Counted from the first letter of the stretch, positions 7,833 through 17,171 are shown. The stretch: DNA of 38,203 nt from Bacteroidales bacterium (GCA_027858955.1 JAQIBR010000224.1:1-38203), one strand, 5' to 3'. Notes: generated from the sequence alone by a model not told the origin. Made by a program: numbers and translations.

Positions 7833-9020
7833 ATGAGCGAAACGGAGGTTGGGAAAATATTATATATCGGGAAAAACCCGGATGTCATAGAGCAGCTTAG
7901 TAAAGCAAGAAACATAAAGTTAAGATGCAAGGATAACGGCATTGCTGCAATTCATTGGATCAGTGATAATATTGAAGAGTACGATAAATTGGATGCCGTT
8001 TTATGCTCACTCGGAGTGAAAGGAATGAATGCATTTTCGTTATACAATCATATGAGGCTTCGAAATCTCTTAAACAGGATTCCGTTTATTGTAATTGCTC
8101 AAAGCTTTGAATTTGATTCGCGTGCATTGGCACGATATCACAATGTGGACGACTATTATGCTCTGCCTTTGGATATTGAGCGCCTTGAAACAAGAGTAGA
8201 ATTTCTTAAAAAATACAAAGCAGAATATCTTGCATTAGACCTGAAAAAAACTTTCGAAAAATATAAGAATCAACCCTATAAAACACCATTCTTAAAACGC
8301 ACTTTCGATATATTAATGTCCGGCGGAGCAATACTTGTTTTGTCACCTATTTTACTTTTCACCGCATTAGCAATTCGCTTAGAATCAAAAGGAAAAGTAT
8401 TTTATTCTTCGAGGCGAGTAGGTGCAAATTTTCACGAATTTGATTTCTATAAATTTAGATCGATGTATCCAGATGCTGAAAAACGCTTAAAAGAAGTCGA
8501 GCATCTTAATCAATATCAGAAAAATACTGTTGGCGATGAATGTCCAAGGTGCAGACATCTCCCTGAAGATTTATACTGTTCTGCAGTTCTTAAACAGGAT
8601 GATAATACAGAGATTTGCGAATATTTCTATTTTAAAAGGAAAAATGCCAAAGCGGCATTTCTTAAAATTGAAAACGATCCACGAATTACTAAAGTCGGCA
8701 AGTTTATTCGAAATAAAAGCATAGATGAATTACCTCAACTTTTTAATATTTTGATAGGCGATATGTCGATTGTTGGAAATCGTCCACTACCTGTTAGCGA
8801 AGCTACAGCAATTACTAAATCGCGCTGGTCGCGAAGATTTGAGACAGCAGCCGGTTTAACTGGTTTGTGGCAGGTTGAACTTCGCGGCAAAGACGGGGAA
8901 ATGTCTGAAGAAGAACGTTTTGAACTTGATAATAAATACGCTAAAATTAATTCATTTTGGGGCGACATAATTCTTATTTTGCGCACATTAAAAATATTCA
9001 TCCAAAAAGGAAGCGTATGA
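7833..9020 (+). CDS. initiating sugar-phosphate transferase fused to a degenerate receiver domain
   Basis: Residues 1-135 follow the receiver pattern, but the phosphoacceptor position is S59 (LDAVLCSLGVKGMNAF) and the conserved Lys is lost (DDYYALPLD), so this is a pseudo-receiver. From about residue 150 the protein is a bacterial sugar transferase (WcaJ/WbaP/PglC core): TPFLKRTFDILMSGG membrane hairpin, FYKFRSMYPDAE, KVGKFIRNKSIDELPQLFNI, GDMSIVGNRPLP and GLTGLWQV. Such enzymes attach a sugar phosphate to undecaprenyl phosphate at the inner membrane and start a glycan. An insert between FRSM and the KVGK block carries four cysteines (C237, C240, C249, C262), which may bind metal. The TGA overlaps the next ATG. 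Confidence 0.92.
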   Translation: MSETEVGKILYIGKNPDVIEQLSKARNIKLRCKDNGIAAIHWISDNIEEYDKLDAVLCSLGVKGMNAFSLYNHMRLRNLLNRIPFIVIAQSFEFDSRALARYHNVDDYYALPLDIERLETRVEFLKKYKAEYLALDLKKTFEKYKNQPYKTPFLKRTFDILMSGGAILVLSPILLFTALAIRLESKGKVFYSSRRVGANFHEFDFYKFRSMYPDAEKRLKEVEHLNQYQKNTVGDECPRCRHLPEDLYCSAVLKQDDNTEICEYFYFKRKNAKAAFLKIENDPRITKVGKFIRNKSIDELPQLFNILIGDMSIVGNRPLPVSEATAITKSRWSRRFETAAGLTGLWQVELRGKDGEMSEEERFELDNKYAKINSFWGDIILILRTLKIFIQKGSV

Positions 9021-9859
9021 ATCGATTGTTATTTTTTAAATTTGTGCAAACTATTAAATTTATGCCAAAGTCTACAAAGAAACTATCCAGCTTTGTCAGC
9101 AAACAACTATCTTTTATATTGCTGATATTCATTATATTCTCCTTAAACCTGAATTCTCAAGAAATCAGTGTGTCTAACGAAAACGTTTTCAACCCTCTAA
9201 CAGATGATATCACCAAAAAAATTCCTCCTTTGGATGTTCTAATTGATTCCGCACTTATCAATTCGCACCGATTAAAATATTGGGATAAAGAAATTAAAAT
9301 TACAGAATATGAATTGAAATCGGTAAAGCGCGAATGGTCTGATGGCATTTTCTTTCAAGGCGAAGTAAAAGAAGGCACTTGGACAAGTTTGGTTTTTGTT
9401 CAAGACCAATATGGAAATGAAATAGGTACACTTGGCACCACTGATCAGGGGAGGTATTCAATTGGACTTGGGATGAGACTACCTCTATTGAGTCTTTTAG
9501 ATAGAGGAAATAGAATCAAGCTCGGCAAAATGAAGATTGAAAGAAATATTGAGAATATGCTTGAAGATCGTCAGGCTATTAGAGCCAATGTTATTAATTT
9601 ATTTAATGAGCTTTTGATTCAACAAAACATGTTGAAACTTGATATCGACAATATTGAATTTTCAGAACTTACTGCAGAAATGGCTGACAGGGAATTCCAG
9701 AATGGAAAAATTTCTCTTGGCGATTTATCACTAATTCGAGACCATTTGAATATTGCAAGATACCGATATGTTGATAGTAAAACCAGCTTCATTAAAGCAT
9801 ATGTTATGCTACAAGAGTTAACAGGTATTCAATTCAACGAACTTAATAATTGGGAATAA
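9017..9859 (+). CDS. short TolC-family outer membrane protein
   Basis: The ATG at 9017 overlaps the previous stop (ATGA) and has AAAAAGGAAG just upstream; the track's 8957 start lies inside the preceding gene. A long basic N-terminus precedes a hydrophobic signal segment (FILLIFIIFSLNLNSQ); a later ATG at 9062 is also possible. The mature part has TolC-like helical regions (DVLIDSALINSHRLKYWDKE; IRANVINLFNELLIQQNML; FQNGKISLGDLSLIRDHL). At 280 residues it is well short of a normal TolC (about 430-500), with one helical repeat rather than two. By context it may serve as, or help form, the outer-membrane exit for the polysaccharide. Confidence 0.75.
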   Translation: MNRLLFFKFVQTIKFMPKSTKKLSSFVSKQLSFILLIFIIFSLNLNSQEISVSNENVFNPLTDDITKKIPPLDVLIDSALINSHRLKYWDKEIKITEYELKSVKREWSDGIFFQGEVKEGTWTSLVFVQDQYGNEIGTLGTTDQGRYSIGLGMRLPLLSLLDRGNRIKLGKMKIERNIENMLEDRQAIRANVINLFNELLIQQNMLKLDIDNIEFSELTAEMADREFQNGKISLGDLSLIRDHLNIARYRYVDSKTSFIKAYVMLQELTGIQFNELNNWE

Positions 9860-12375
9860 TGGAAATCATTCAGTTTATAAAACTTATTCGCAAAAATCTT
9901 CTTCTTTTGATTCTTGTTCCTATTATTTTAGCCGGTCTAGTTTACTATGGTACACAATATCAGGATAAGTATTATGTTTCATCAGCTACCATCTATACTG
10001 GATTAGGCTCAGGTTTAACACTTGAAGCACAGGAAAATTCACGCGTAGATTACACTGCTACAAGAATGGAATTGGACAATATTTTGAATCTTTTCAAATC
10101 ACGCGAAATTCAACAAGAAGTAGCCTTAAGCCTTTTTATTCAAGGATTAGGTCTAAAAAGCTGGAATCCCCAATTTATGTCACGTCAATCTTATGACGAA
10201 TTTCAAGAACTTGTTCCTCAATACATTAAAGATATGGCTGTTCGGCCTGGAGCAGATAACTTTTCTAATTATATTATAAACGTACCACTCATTTTAAATG
10301 ATACTATTGGTTTAAAAAACAAACAACTTTTCACAAAAAATAGAACTTATAAAGTTCAGACAGGTGAATCTTTATATACAGTTTCTTCGAAACTTGGAGT
10401 TTCTGCTAGTGATCTGATGAAAATAAATACACTCACAAGCACTAATCTTAAAGCGGGTACAGAGCTTATATATGAAAGAGAAGAAATGCTAATCTTTAGC
10501 AAGGATAATGGAATAAATGACACTATTCCTATCTATATTCCAGATCCTAATTACTATTTATTAGCCGAAAATGACAGTCTTAGTTTTGCCCAAACCCTAA
10601 AACTATTTAAAGAATATTATGCTGATAATGACACGAATTACATTTATAAATTGTTGAATCATAAGCATAAATATTACAGCATTAAAGCTATTAACGAGCT
10701 TTCGGCACGACAGGTTCAAGGAAGCGATTTATTAAGACTAGCATATAGAACTACAGACCCAGGAATTTGTAAACAAACTTTACAATTCAGTATCGATGCT
10801 TTTGAGAGAAACTACAAAAAACTAAAGGAAAATCAAAGCGATAATGTTGTAAAATACTTTGAAGATAAAGTTACCGAAACCAGCATAAATCTTCAAGCAG
10901 CTGAAAATCGCTTATTGAAGTTTAATCAAGATAACAACATAATAAATTATTATGAGCAAACTAATCACATTTCTCAACAAAAACAACTTATAGAAAGTCG
11001 TTATTACGAGGAATTGATGAAATTCAAAGCTGCAGATTCTGTTTTAAAAATTCTGGATAAACAACTAGCTAATCAAAAAGGGATTGCCAAATTAAATACA
11101 GATATGATGGTGTATCGAAATAAGATATCCGATATCACCTATAAAATCGCAGTAAATGAGTTAAACGATTCATCCGATCCGAAAACGATTCAAGCTGTTA
11201 AAGATCTAAAAGCTGAACAAATTAATTTACGCAAACAAATTACTCAAAATATCGACAGTGTATTTGGGTTGCAATATTCTCATCAAGGTGTAAATACAAG
11301 CCAAATGCTGGCGCAATGGCTTCAGAATATGATAATTTATGAAGAGACAAAAGCCGGTATTGCTGCTCTGGAAGAAAGGCGAATCGAGTTTCAGCAAACC
11401 TATGAACAATTTGCACCTCTTGGAGCTAAATTATCCCGCATCCAGCGAGAAATAACCGTAAGCGAACAACAATATCTTTCCGTATTACATAGCCTCAACC
11501 TAGCTAAATTAAAGCAGCAAAACATCGAATTACAGGCCAATATCAAAACTGTTGATGCTCCTTATTTTCCAATTTCAGCAGAATCAACAAAACGTAAAAT
11601 TTTTATTGCAGCAGCTGGAATTTTAGGATTAATGCTCGTGCTATTTGTTATTCTAGTATTGGAATATTTCGACAAAACCATCAAAGATCCTTCCCGAGCC
11701 AAAAAATTAAGCGGTCTAGATATACTCTCTGTTTATCCTCTCTTGAAGAAAAAGAGTACACGTATCGATTACGATTTTATTACCAATCGATTAATGGAAC
11801 AGGCAGTACAAAAAATGCGATCCTTGCTTGAAGCTGAAAATATTCATCACAAAAAGCCTGTCAATATTTTGATTTTCAGCACACAAATGACAGATGGAAA
11901 GTCGCTAATTCAAGATGCTTTGACTGCTAAACTTAAAGAACTTGGATTCTCTGTATTATCAGCAAATTATCAACTACCCAATTATCGTCCAAAATTTTCA
12001 TTTTCAGCATCAAAGCAAGAAAAGCCTTTAGTTTATGATATAGAGTCAGACACTATCAACAAATCTAGCATACAGGATATTTTGGGTTCTGTACATGATA
12101 CTTCAAAATATGATTTCGGATTAATTGAAATTCCATCTGTAACTCATAATGCTTTCTCTACTGGATTGGTCAAAGATGCCGATTTTGGAATAATGGTTAC
12201 TCGTGCAAACAGATCTTGGACATCTTCAGATGAAAACAGCTTATCTGGAATTATGCAGTTTATGAAATTTGATCCTCTTATTTTATTAAACGGCGTACAA
12301 AACGAAGTTATTGAAATACTCTTGGGCGAATTACCTCGTGTAAGAAATAAATTTCGTCGTAAAATTAAAAAATAG
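9859..12375 (+). CDS. Wzz-type chain-length/co-polymerase protein with LysM domain and kinase-like tail
   Basis: The ATG at 9859 overlaps the preceding TAA (TAATG); the track's TTG start at 9850 is rejected. The 838 residues show an N-terminal membrane helix (LLLLILVPIILAGLVYYG), a Wzz-like periplasmic part, a LysM-like domain at about 164-205 (YKVQTGESLYTVSSKLGVSA), long coiled coils (about 330-560), a second membrane helix (about 580-603), and a cytoplasmic domain resembling BY-kinase/Wzc ATPases. Its P-loop position reads STQMTDGKSLI rather than a clean Walker A, Walker A'/B Asp residues are not evident, and there is no Tyr-rich tail, so kinase activity is unlikely. By family it should set chain length and link polymerisation to export. 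Confidence 0.85.
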   Translation: MEIIQFIKLIRKNLLLLILVPIILAGLVYYGTQYQDKYYVSSATIYTGLGSGLTLEAQENSRVDYTATRMELDNILNLFKSREIQQEVALSLFIQGLGLKSWNPQFMSRQSYDEFQELVPQYIKDMAVRPGADNFSNYIINVPLILNDTIGLKNKQLFTKNRTYKVQTGESLYTVSSKLGVSASDLMKINTLTSTNLKAGTELIYEREEMLIFSKDNGINDTIPIYIPDPNYYLLAENDSLSFAQTLKLFKEYYADNDTNYIYKLLNHKHKYYSIKAINELSARQVQGSDLLRLAYRTTDPGICKQTLQFSIDAFERNYKKLKENQSDNVVKYFEDKVTETSINLQAAENRLLKFNQDNNIINYYEQTNHISQQKQLIESRYYEELMKFKAADSVLKILDKQLANQKGIAKLNTDMMVYRNKISDITYKIAVNELNDSSDPKTIQAVKDLKAEQINLRKQITQNIDSVFGLQYSHQGVNTSQMLAQWLQNMIIYEETKAGIAALEERRIEFQQTYEQFAPLGAKLSRIQREITVSEQQYLSVLHSLNLAKLKQQNIELQANIKTVDAPYFPISAESTKRKIFIAAAGILGLMLVLFVILVLEYFDKTIKDPSRAKKLSGLDILSVYPLLKKKSTRIDYDFITNRLMEQAVQKMRSLLEAENIHHKKPVNILIFSTQMTDGKSLIQDALTAKLKELGFSVLSANYQLPNYRPKFSFSASKQEKPLVYDIESDTINKSSIQDILGSVHDTSKYDFGLIEIPSVTHNAFSTGLVKDADFGIMVTRANRSWTSSDENSLSGIMQFMKFDPLILLNGVQNEVIEILLGELPRVRNKFRRKIKK

Positions 12376-12414
12376 TCACATTTTAGTTTTTTTTTAACCA
12401 TCTTGGCTTATTAA

Positions 12415-13767
12415 ATGATAAAAAAAATCCTGCATATCGCCAAAGAAAAAAACATTCAATCCCTAGCCGGTAATGTTCTTAAGGCCGGGTTTGGCGTTTT
12501 AAATTTTATGGTGCTAACTCGCAGTTTCGAAAAAGAAATTTTTGGTGAATGGATATTGTATCTAACTGGTACGTCTTTCATCGAAATGTTTCGCTTCGGC
12601 ATTACAAGAACAGCCCTTATTCGCTTTTTAAGTGGAGCAAAAGTTGATGAACAAAAAAAATTGATAGGCTCTAATTGGTTAATAGGACTTATTACCAGCG
12701 TTTTTATTGCAATTCTTTTGTGGGTAATATTGTTCTTTTTCCCTGACCAAATTAAACAGTCGGGTTTTTACCTTTTCTTTAAATGGTATCCTATTTTAGC
12801 ATTTCTAAATCTACCATTAAACAATGCGCTTACCATACTACAAGCAAAACAATATTTTGGTCAGATATTTATTGTAAATACGCTTAATTCAGGACTGTTT
12901 TTTGTGGGTTTGGCCATAAATCTTTTCTGGTTAAAACTTGATTTAGTATATGTTATTTGGTTTCATTTAGGAATTGCTGCTCTGGTTTCACTTATTACTA
13001 TTATAGCAGGATGGGATGGCTCACGTTATATTAACAAGGCAGATAGATCGACAAATCGTACAATATTAAATTTTGGAAAATACACTACTTTAACACTTAT
13101 TGGAACAAATTTATTGAGAAGCGCCGATACATTTATTATTGCTTTAAGTCCATTAGGAACCGCAGCAGTTGCACTCTATAGTATTCCTTTAAGATTAACT
13201 GAATTCCTTCAAATTCCATTACGTAGCTTTGTGGCTACCGCATTCCCAAAAATGTCTAAAGCAAGTATCGAAAACGATCTTAAAATGGTTCGTTATTATT
13301 TTTACAGCTACTCAGGTTCAATTACCATATTGTTTATTCCGATCGCCATTTTCGGTTTTATTTTTTCCGATTTTTTTGTCTATTTTCTGGGCGGTAGTCA
13401 ATATGTTGGCATTGACCCTATTACTGGCGCCAGCACTTCCACTATTTTTAAAGTATTTGCTCTGTATGGAATCCTATTACCTATTGATAGACTAACCGGA
13501 GTAGGTTTGGACAGCATAAATAGACCCAAAAAGAATTTCTATAAAATTATATATATGGTAACGGCCAATATTATTGGTGATTTAATTGCCGTATTCGTCT
13601 TTAAATCGATAATGGGTGTAGCTGTAGTTACTGTTCTTTTTACATTAATAGGAGTCTTAGTAGGATTTAATTATTTAACCAAAGAATTGAAATTAAATCC
13701 ATTATTAATATGGAAAGAGGGCAAGAAAGTTTATTCTATGAAAATTAAAGAGTTTGTGGGAAAATAA
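12415..13767 (+). CDS. polysaccharide flippase-like membrane protein (Wzx/MATE-like)
   Basis: A 450-residue protein with about 12 hydrophobic segments. The N-terminal pattern (NIQSLAGNVLKAGFGVLNFM, then RSFEKEIFGEWILYLTG) is that of Wzx/RfbX O-unit flippases, which move lipid-linked repeat units across the inner membrane. It sits 39 bases after the co-polymerase and overlaps the next gene (TAATG). No soluble domains. The substrate cannot be told from sequence. Confidence 0.85.
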   Translation: MIKKILHIAKEKNIQSLAGNVLKAGFGVLNFMVLTRSFEKEIFGEWILYLTGTSFIEMFRFGITRTALIRFLSGAKVDEQKKLIGSNWLIGLITSVFIAILLWVILFFFPDQIKQSGFYLFFKWYPILAFLNLPLNNALTILQAKQYFGQIFIVNTLNSGLFFVGLAINLFWLKLDLVYVIWFHLGIAALVSLITIIAGWDGSRYINKADRSTNRTILNFGKYTTLTLIGTNLLRSADTFIIALSPLGTAAVALYSIPLRLTEFLQIPLRSFVATAFPKMSKASIENDLKMVRYYFYSYSGSITILFIPIAIFGFIFSDFFVYFLGGSQYVGIDPITGASTSTIFKVFALYGILLPIDRLTGVGLDSINRPKKNFYKIIYMVTANIIGDLIAVFVFKSIMGVAVVTVLFTLIGVLVGFNYLTKELKLNPLLIWKEGKKVYSMKIKEFVGK

Positions 13768-15476
13768 TGAAGAAAAATATCTGCAAAGGATTAAAGATAA
13801 AGATACTGAAACCGTTCATAGGGATTCTTATGCTTCATTTGTCAGTAAACATAATTGCCCAAAATGGCATCAATTGTGATTACGAAATAAGTTTGAGCAC
13901 AAGCGAAATAGTAAATACAACATTTCAAACCGGTGATACAATTTGCCTAATGGCAGGTGTTAGAGGTCCTCTCTATTTGAAAAACATTAATGGAACAGCT
14001 GAAAACCCCATAGTTATCATTAATAAAGGAGGACTATCCATTATTGATTCTGATTTAGCTTATGGAATAAAATTTGTCGAATGTAAAAATATTATACTCA
14101 GTGGAGCTGGTGACCAAGATATTCCTTATGGAATTTATATACGAGAAGTTAATAATGGATACGGACTTGGATTAGAAAATAAATCAAGCGACTTTGAGTT
14201 GGAAAAATTAGAGATCAGCAATACAAAATTTTCCGGAATTATTGCCAAAACTGACCCCGATTGTACATATACAGCGGTTCGCGACAGCTTTACAATGTAT
14301 AGCTTAGATATTCACGACAACTACATTCATAATACTGGTATGGAAGGAATGTATATCGGGAGCTCCTTTTTTCTTGGGCATTACATAAGTGATTGTGATG
14401 CTACTCTATTGCCGCATATTATTGATGGTGTTGAAATCTACAATAATCGTGTAGAATATACAGGTTGGGATGCAATTCAGGTCGGAAGTGCACTATATAA
14501 TTGTACTATCCGAGACAATCAGATTTATAAAGATTCTCAGGCTGAAGAAACTTATCAAATGTCAGGAATAATGATCAATACAGGAAGTAGCTGTAATGTA
14601 TATAATAACAAAATTATTGACGGGAAAGGAACTGGAATTCTGAATCAGGGAACAGGAGGACAAAAATTCTTTAATAACCTGATAGTTAATGCTGGACGTG
14701 ATTATGATTTTGAAAATCAAACGACAAAACAACAATTCGGAATATATTCAAAATACACCACCTATGTTCATCCTCCGGATAACTCTTTGCATTTTTACAA
14801 TAATACAATTATCAATCCCAAAAGTGATGGCATTAGGCTTGTTGATTCACCAAGTGAAATAAATCGAGTTATTAATAATATTATAATAAATCCGGGTGCT
14901 TATGAGTATTACCAAAGCTTAGGTTCAAATGAGTTTAATGCTGATGATGCATATATTCACAACTACTTGAATGCAAGTAATATACATTCAGCTAACAATA
15001 TTTCTGAGCGCTCTTCAAAAGAGCAATTTTTTGCTGATACTCTTAATCAAGACTATCATGTTACAAGCAGCATTTCCCCATCGGTTAATTGGGGAGTCGA
15101 CTTGAGCAGCTATGGTATTACATTCGATCTTGATAATAATAGTCGCCCTATTGAAAATTATTTTGATATTGGGGCTTACGAATTGCAAATTTCAACGCCA
15201 ATAATTTCAGTGATAAGCCCTGAACAAAAATTGATTATTTATCCTAATCCTGCAAATGAATTTTTACAATTGAGCTTTCATCTTGATAAAGCCCAAAGCC
15301 TAAATCTTAAATTTGCTAGTATGGAAGGCAAAGAAATCTTTTTGTTTCGAGATGTTTTTTTCAACCAAGGCGACAACAAAAAACAGTTTTCTATTAGTCA
15401 TCTCCCAAAAGGAGAATATATTATAGTTTTATATAACCAAGCGATTCGTTTAACTCAAAAGCTTCAAAAGATATAA
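13767..15476 (+). CDS. secreted right-handed beta-helix protein with T9SS sorting domain
   Basis: The 569-residue protein begins with a signal peptide (PFIGILMLHLSVNIIAQ). Residues about 90-400 show parallel beta-helix repeats rich in Asn and Gly (for example DIHDNYIHNTGMEGMYIGSS, VEIYNNRVEYTGWDAIQVGS, SCNVYNNKIIDGKGTGI), a fold typical of polysaccharide lyases and epimerases. The last 80 residues are a type IX secretion sorting domain: LIIYPNPANEFLQLSF to LPKGEYIIVLYN. It should therefore be exported across the outer membrane by the T9SS and held on, or released from, the surface. Its place between flippase and polymerase suggests action on the cluster's own glycan, for example trimming or epimerising it. 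Catalytic residues were not identified. Confidence 0.88.
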   Translation: MKKNICKGLKIKILKPFIGILMLHLSVNIIAQNGINCDYEISLSTSEIVNTTFQTGDTICLMAGVRGPLYLKNINGTAENPIVIINKGGLSIIDSDLAYGIKFVECKNIILSGAGDQDIPYGIYIREVNNGYGLGLENKSSDFELEKLEISNTKFSGIIAKTDPDCTYTAVRDSFTMYSLDIHDNYIHNTGMEGMYIGSSFFLGHYISDCDATLLPHIIDGVEIYNNRVEYTGWDAIQVGSALYNCTIRDNQIYKDSQAEETYQMSGIMINTGSSCNVYNNKIIDGKGTGILNQGTGGQKFFNNLIVNAGRDYDFENQTTKQQFGIYSKYTTYVHPPDNSLHFYNNTIINPKSDGIRLVDSPSEINRVINNIIINPGAYEYYQSLGSNEFNADDAYIHNYLNASNIHSANNISERSSKEQFFADTLNQDYHVTSSISPSVNWGVDLSSYGITFDLDNNSRPIENYFDIGAYELQISTPIISVISPEQKLIIYPNPANEFLQLSFHLDKAQSLNLKFASMEGKEIFLFRDVFFNQGDNKKQFSISHLPKGEYIIVLYNQAIRLTQKLQKI

Positions 15477-15479
15477 CCT

Positions 15480-15668
15480 ATGATTACTTGGCCTATTTTT
15501 CTAGCTTTTTTCTTAGCTGTAATTGCAGTTTATATTTCTATAAAACTTGAAGACGCAAAAGAAAATAAAAAACAGCAAGATATTGAAAATGAAAAAATTA
15601 AGATTGCCAATTTAGAAAAACGAAAGGATGCATCTGAAACAATTAATAACACCTTGAAAATTAGCTGA
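15480..15668 (+). CDS. 62-residue membrane protein with charged coiled-coil tail
   Basis: The ATG lies three bases after the previous stop, and its own TGA overlaps the next ATG (TGATG). It therefore sits neatly inside the operon and is very likely real. One membrane helix (WPIFLAFFLAVIAVYISI) is followed by a highly charged helix predicted to form a coiled coil (LEDAKENKKQQDIENEKIKI). No family was recognised. It could be a small partner of the polymerase or co-polymerase. Confidence 0.75.
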   Translation: MITWPIFLAFFLAVIAVYISIKLEDAKENKKQQDIENEKIKIANLEKRKDASETINNTLKIS

Positions 15669-17170
15669 TGCGAAACCCGTTTGAGAAGAATACAGGAGCA
15701 TTAAAATTGCAACATCCCATTGCAATTCTATTGATCATATTGGCATCACTTATCTTCGGCAAACTGATGTCTCTTGTTGGAATTCCGCTAATTGCAGCAC
15801 TTTTCGCTCTTCCTTTTATTCTAATCTTTATCAACCGAGTTCTTGACATCCCTAAAATTGCCCTTTTTACCATCCAAATTGCAGGTTATTTCATTATCGG
15901 AATTCAACGCTATACGGGACATATTCCTTTAGGGCTTACTGCAGATTTCTTATTTATTTTAGCCTTTGTCGCTCTTGTTTTTAAAAATTTTTATTCCGGT
16001 GTTAACTGGAAACCAATGCTTAAAGACATTAGCCTTTTAGCTGCTATCTGGATGGGCTGGTTAATATTTGAAATTATTAACCCTGAAGCAGTTAGTTTTC
16101 AAGCTTGGTTGACTGGCATGCGTAGCGTTGGGCTTTATTTCATTTTAGGAATACCTCTAGTATTACTTTTAATGCGAAACCCGAAAGATATTGAAATTTA
16201 TTTTTATATCTGGGGAGTCATGACTATTTTGACCACTCTTAAAGGAGCTATGCAACTAATTATTGGCTTGGATTCTTTTGAACAAAAGTGGTTGAATGAA
16301 GGCGCTTATTTAACACATGTGCTTTTTGGTAAACTAAGAGTCTTTTCATTCCTAAGCGATGCTGGTCAGTTTGGGGCTTCCCAAGCACATGCTTTTGTTA
16401 TTGGCAGTATTATTGCTTATGAAACAAAAATATTTAAAAAGCGGCTATTTTTCGGAATAGTTGCAATTGCCGGATTATACGGAATGCTAATCTCCGGCAC
16501 TCGAGGAGCAATTGCTGTGCCTGCACTTGGGTTTTTTACTTATCTTATTTTAGCAAAAAATATCCGCATTTTTTCTTTAGGAATGATTGCAGCAGCAGCA
16601 TTATATGTATTTTTCGCTTATACCTTTATTTTACAATCAAATTACCAAGTTAGACGAATGCGCACAGCTGTTAATTTCGAAGAGGATGCCAGTTTTCTTG
16701 TGCGATTAGAAAATCAGCGGATTCTGAAATCCTATCTGTCAACTCGTCCAATTGGTGGTGGTATAGGGCATGCCGGGATAAATGCTCAACAATACGATCC
16801 TGACGGTTTTCTGGCAAGCATTGCTACTGATAGCTGGTATGTTAAGATTTGGGCCGAAAATGGAGCGATAGGTTTAACATTGCACTTTTTTATCCTCTTC
16901 TACATTGTGCTTAAAGGAGGCTACTTAATAATGTTTAGAATTAAAGATAAAGAACTCAAGATAAGGATGATGGCAATTCTGAGTGGCATTATGGGAATTC
17001 TATTAGCAAATTATGGAAATGCAGTTATGGGTCAGTTCCCAACCTCAATTATTGTCTATTATGGTATGGGATTTTTGTTTTTATCTACTTATTATGATAA
17101 AATTGTTTTGATTGAGCGCGAACAAGGCAAAGATCCTTTTGACCTTTTCGGTAATTTGCTTAAAAAATAA
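15668..17170 (+). CDS. O-antigen polymerase/ligase family membrane protein (Wzy/WaaL-like)
   Basis: A 500-residue protein with about ten or more hydrophobic segments and a large extracytoplasmic loop (about residues 330-395: NYQVRRMRTAVNFEEDASFL, RPIGGGIGHAGINAQ). The SGTRGAIAVPALGFFTYLI segment matches the O-antigen ligase/polymerase family (PF04932-like). It either joins repeat units into a chain (Wzy) or transfers the chain to an acceptor (WaaL); sequence alone does not separate these. Given a Wzx and a Wzz-like protein in the same operon, polymerase is the better guess. It is the last gene before a weak terminator. Confidence 0.85.
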   Translation: MRNPFEKNTGALKLQHPIAILLIILASLIFGKLMSLVGIPLIAALFALPFILIFINRVLDIPKIALFTIQIAGYFIIGIQRYTGHIPLGLTADFLFILAFVALVFKNFYSGVNWKPMLKDISLLAAIWMGWLIFEIINPEAVSFQAWLTGMRSVGLYFILGIPLVLLLMRNPKDIEIYFYIWGVMTILTTLKGAMQLIIGLDSFEQKWLNEGAYLTHVLFGKLRVFSFLSDAGQFGASQAHAFVIGSIIAYETKIFKKRLFFGIVAIAGLYGMLISGTRGAIAVPALGFFTYLILAKNIRIFSLGMIAAAALYVFFAYTFILQSNYQVRRMRTAVNFEEDASFLVRLENQRILKSYLSTRPIGGGIGHAGINAQQYDPDGFLASIATDSWYVKIWAENGAIGLTLHFFILFYIVLKGGYLIMFRIKDKELKIRMMAILSGIMGILLANYGNAVMGQFPTSIIVYYGMGFLFLSTYYDKIVLIEREQGKDPFDLFGNLLKK

Positions 17171-17171
17171 G

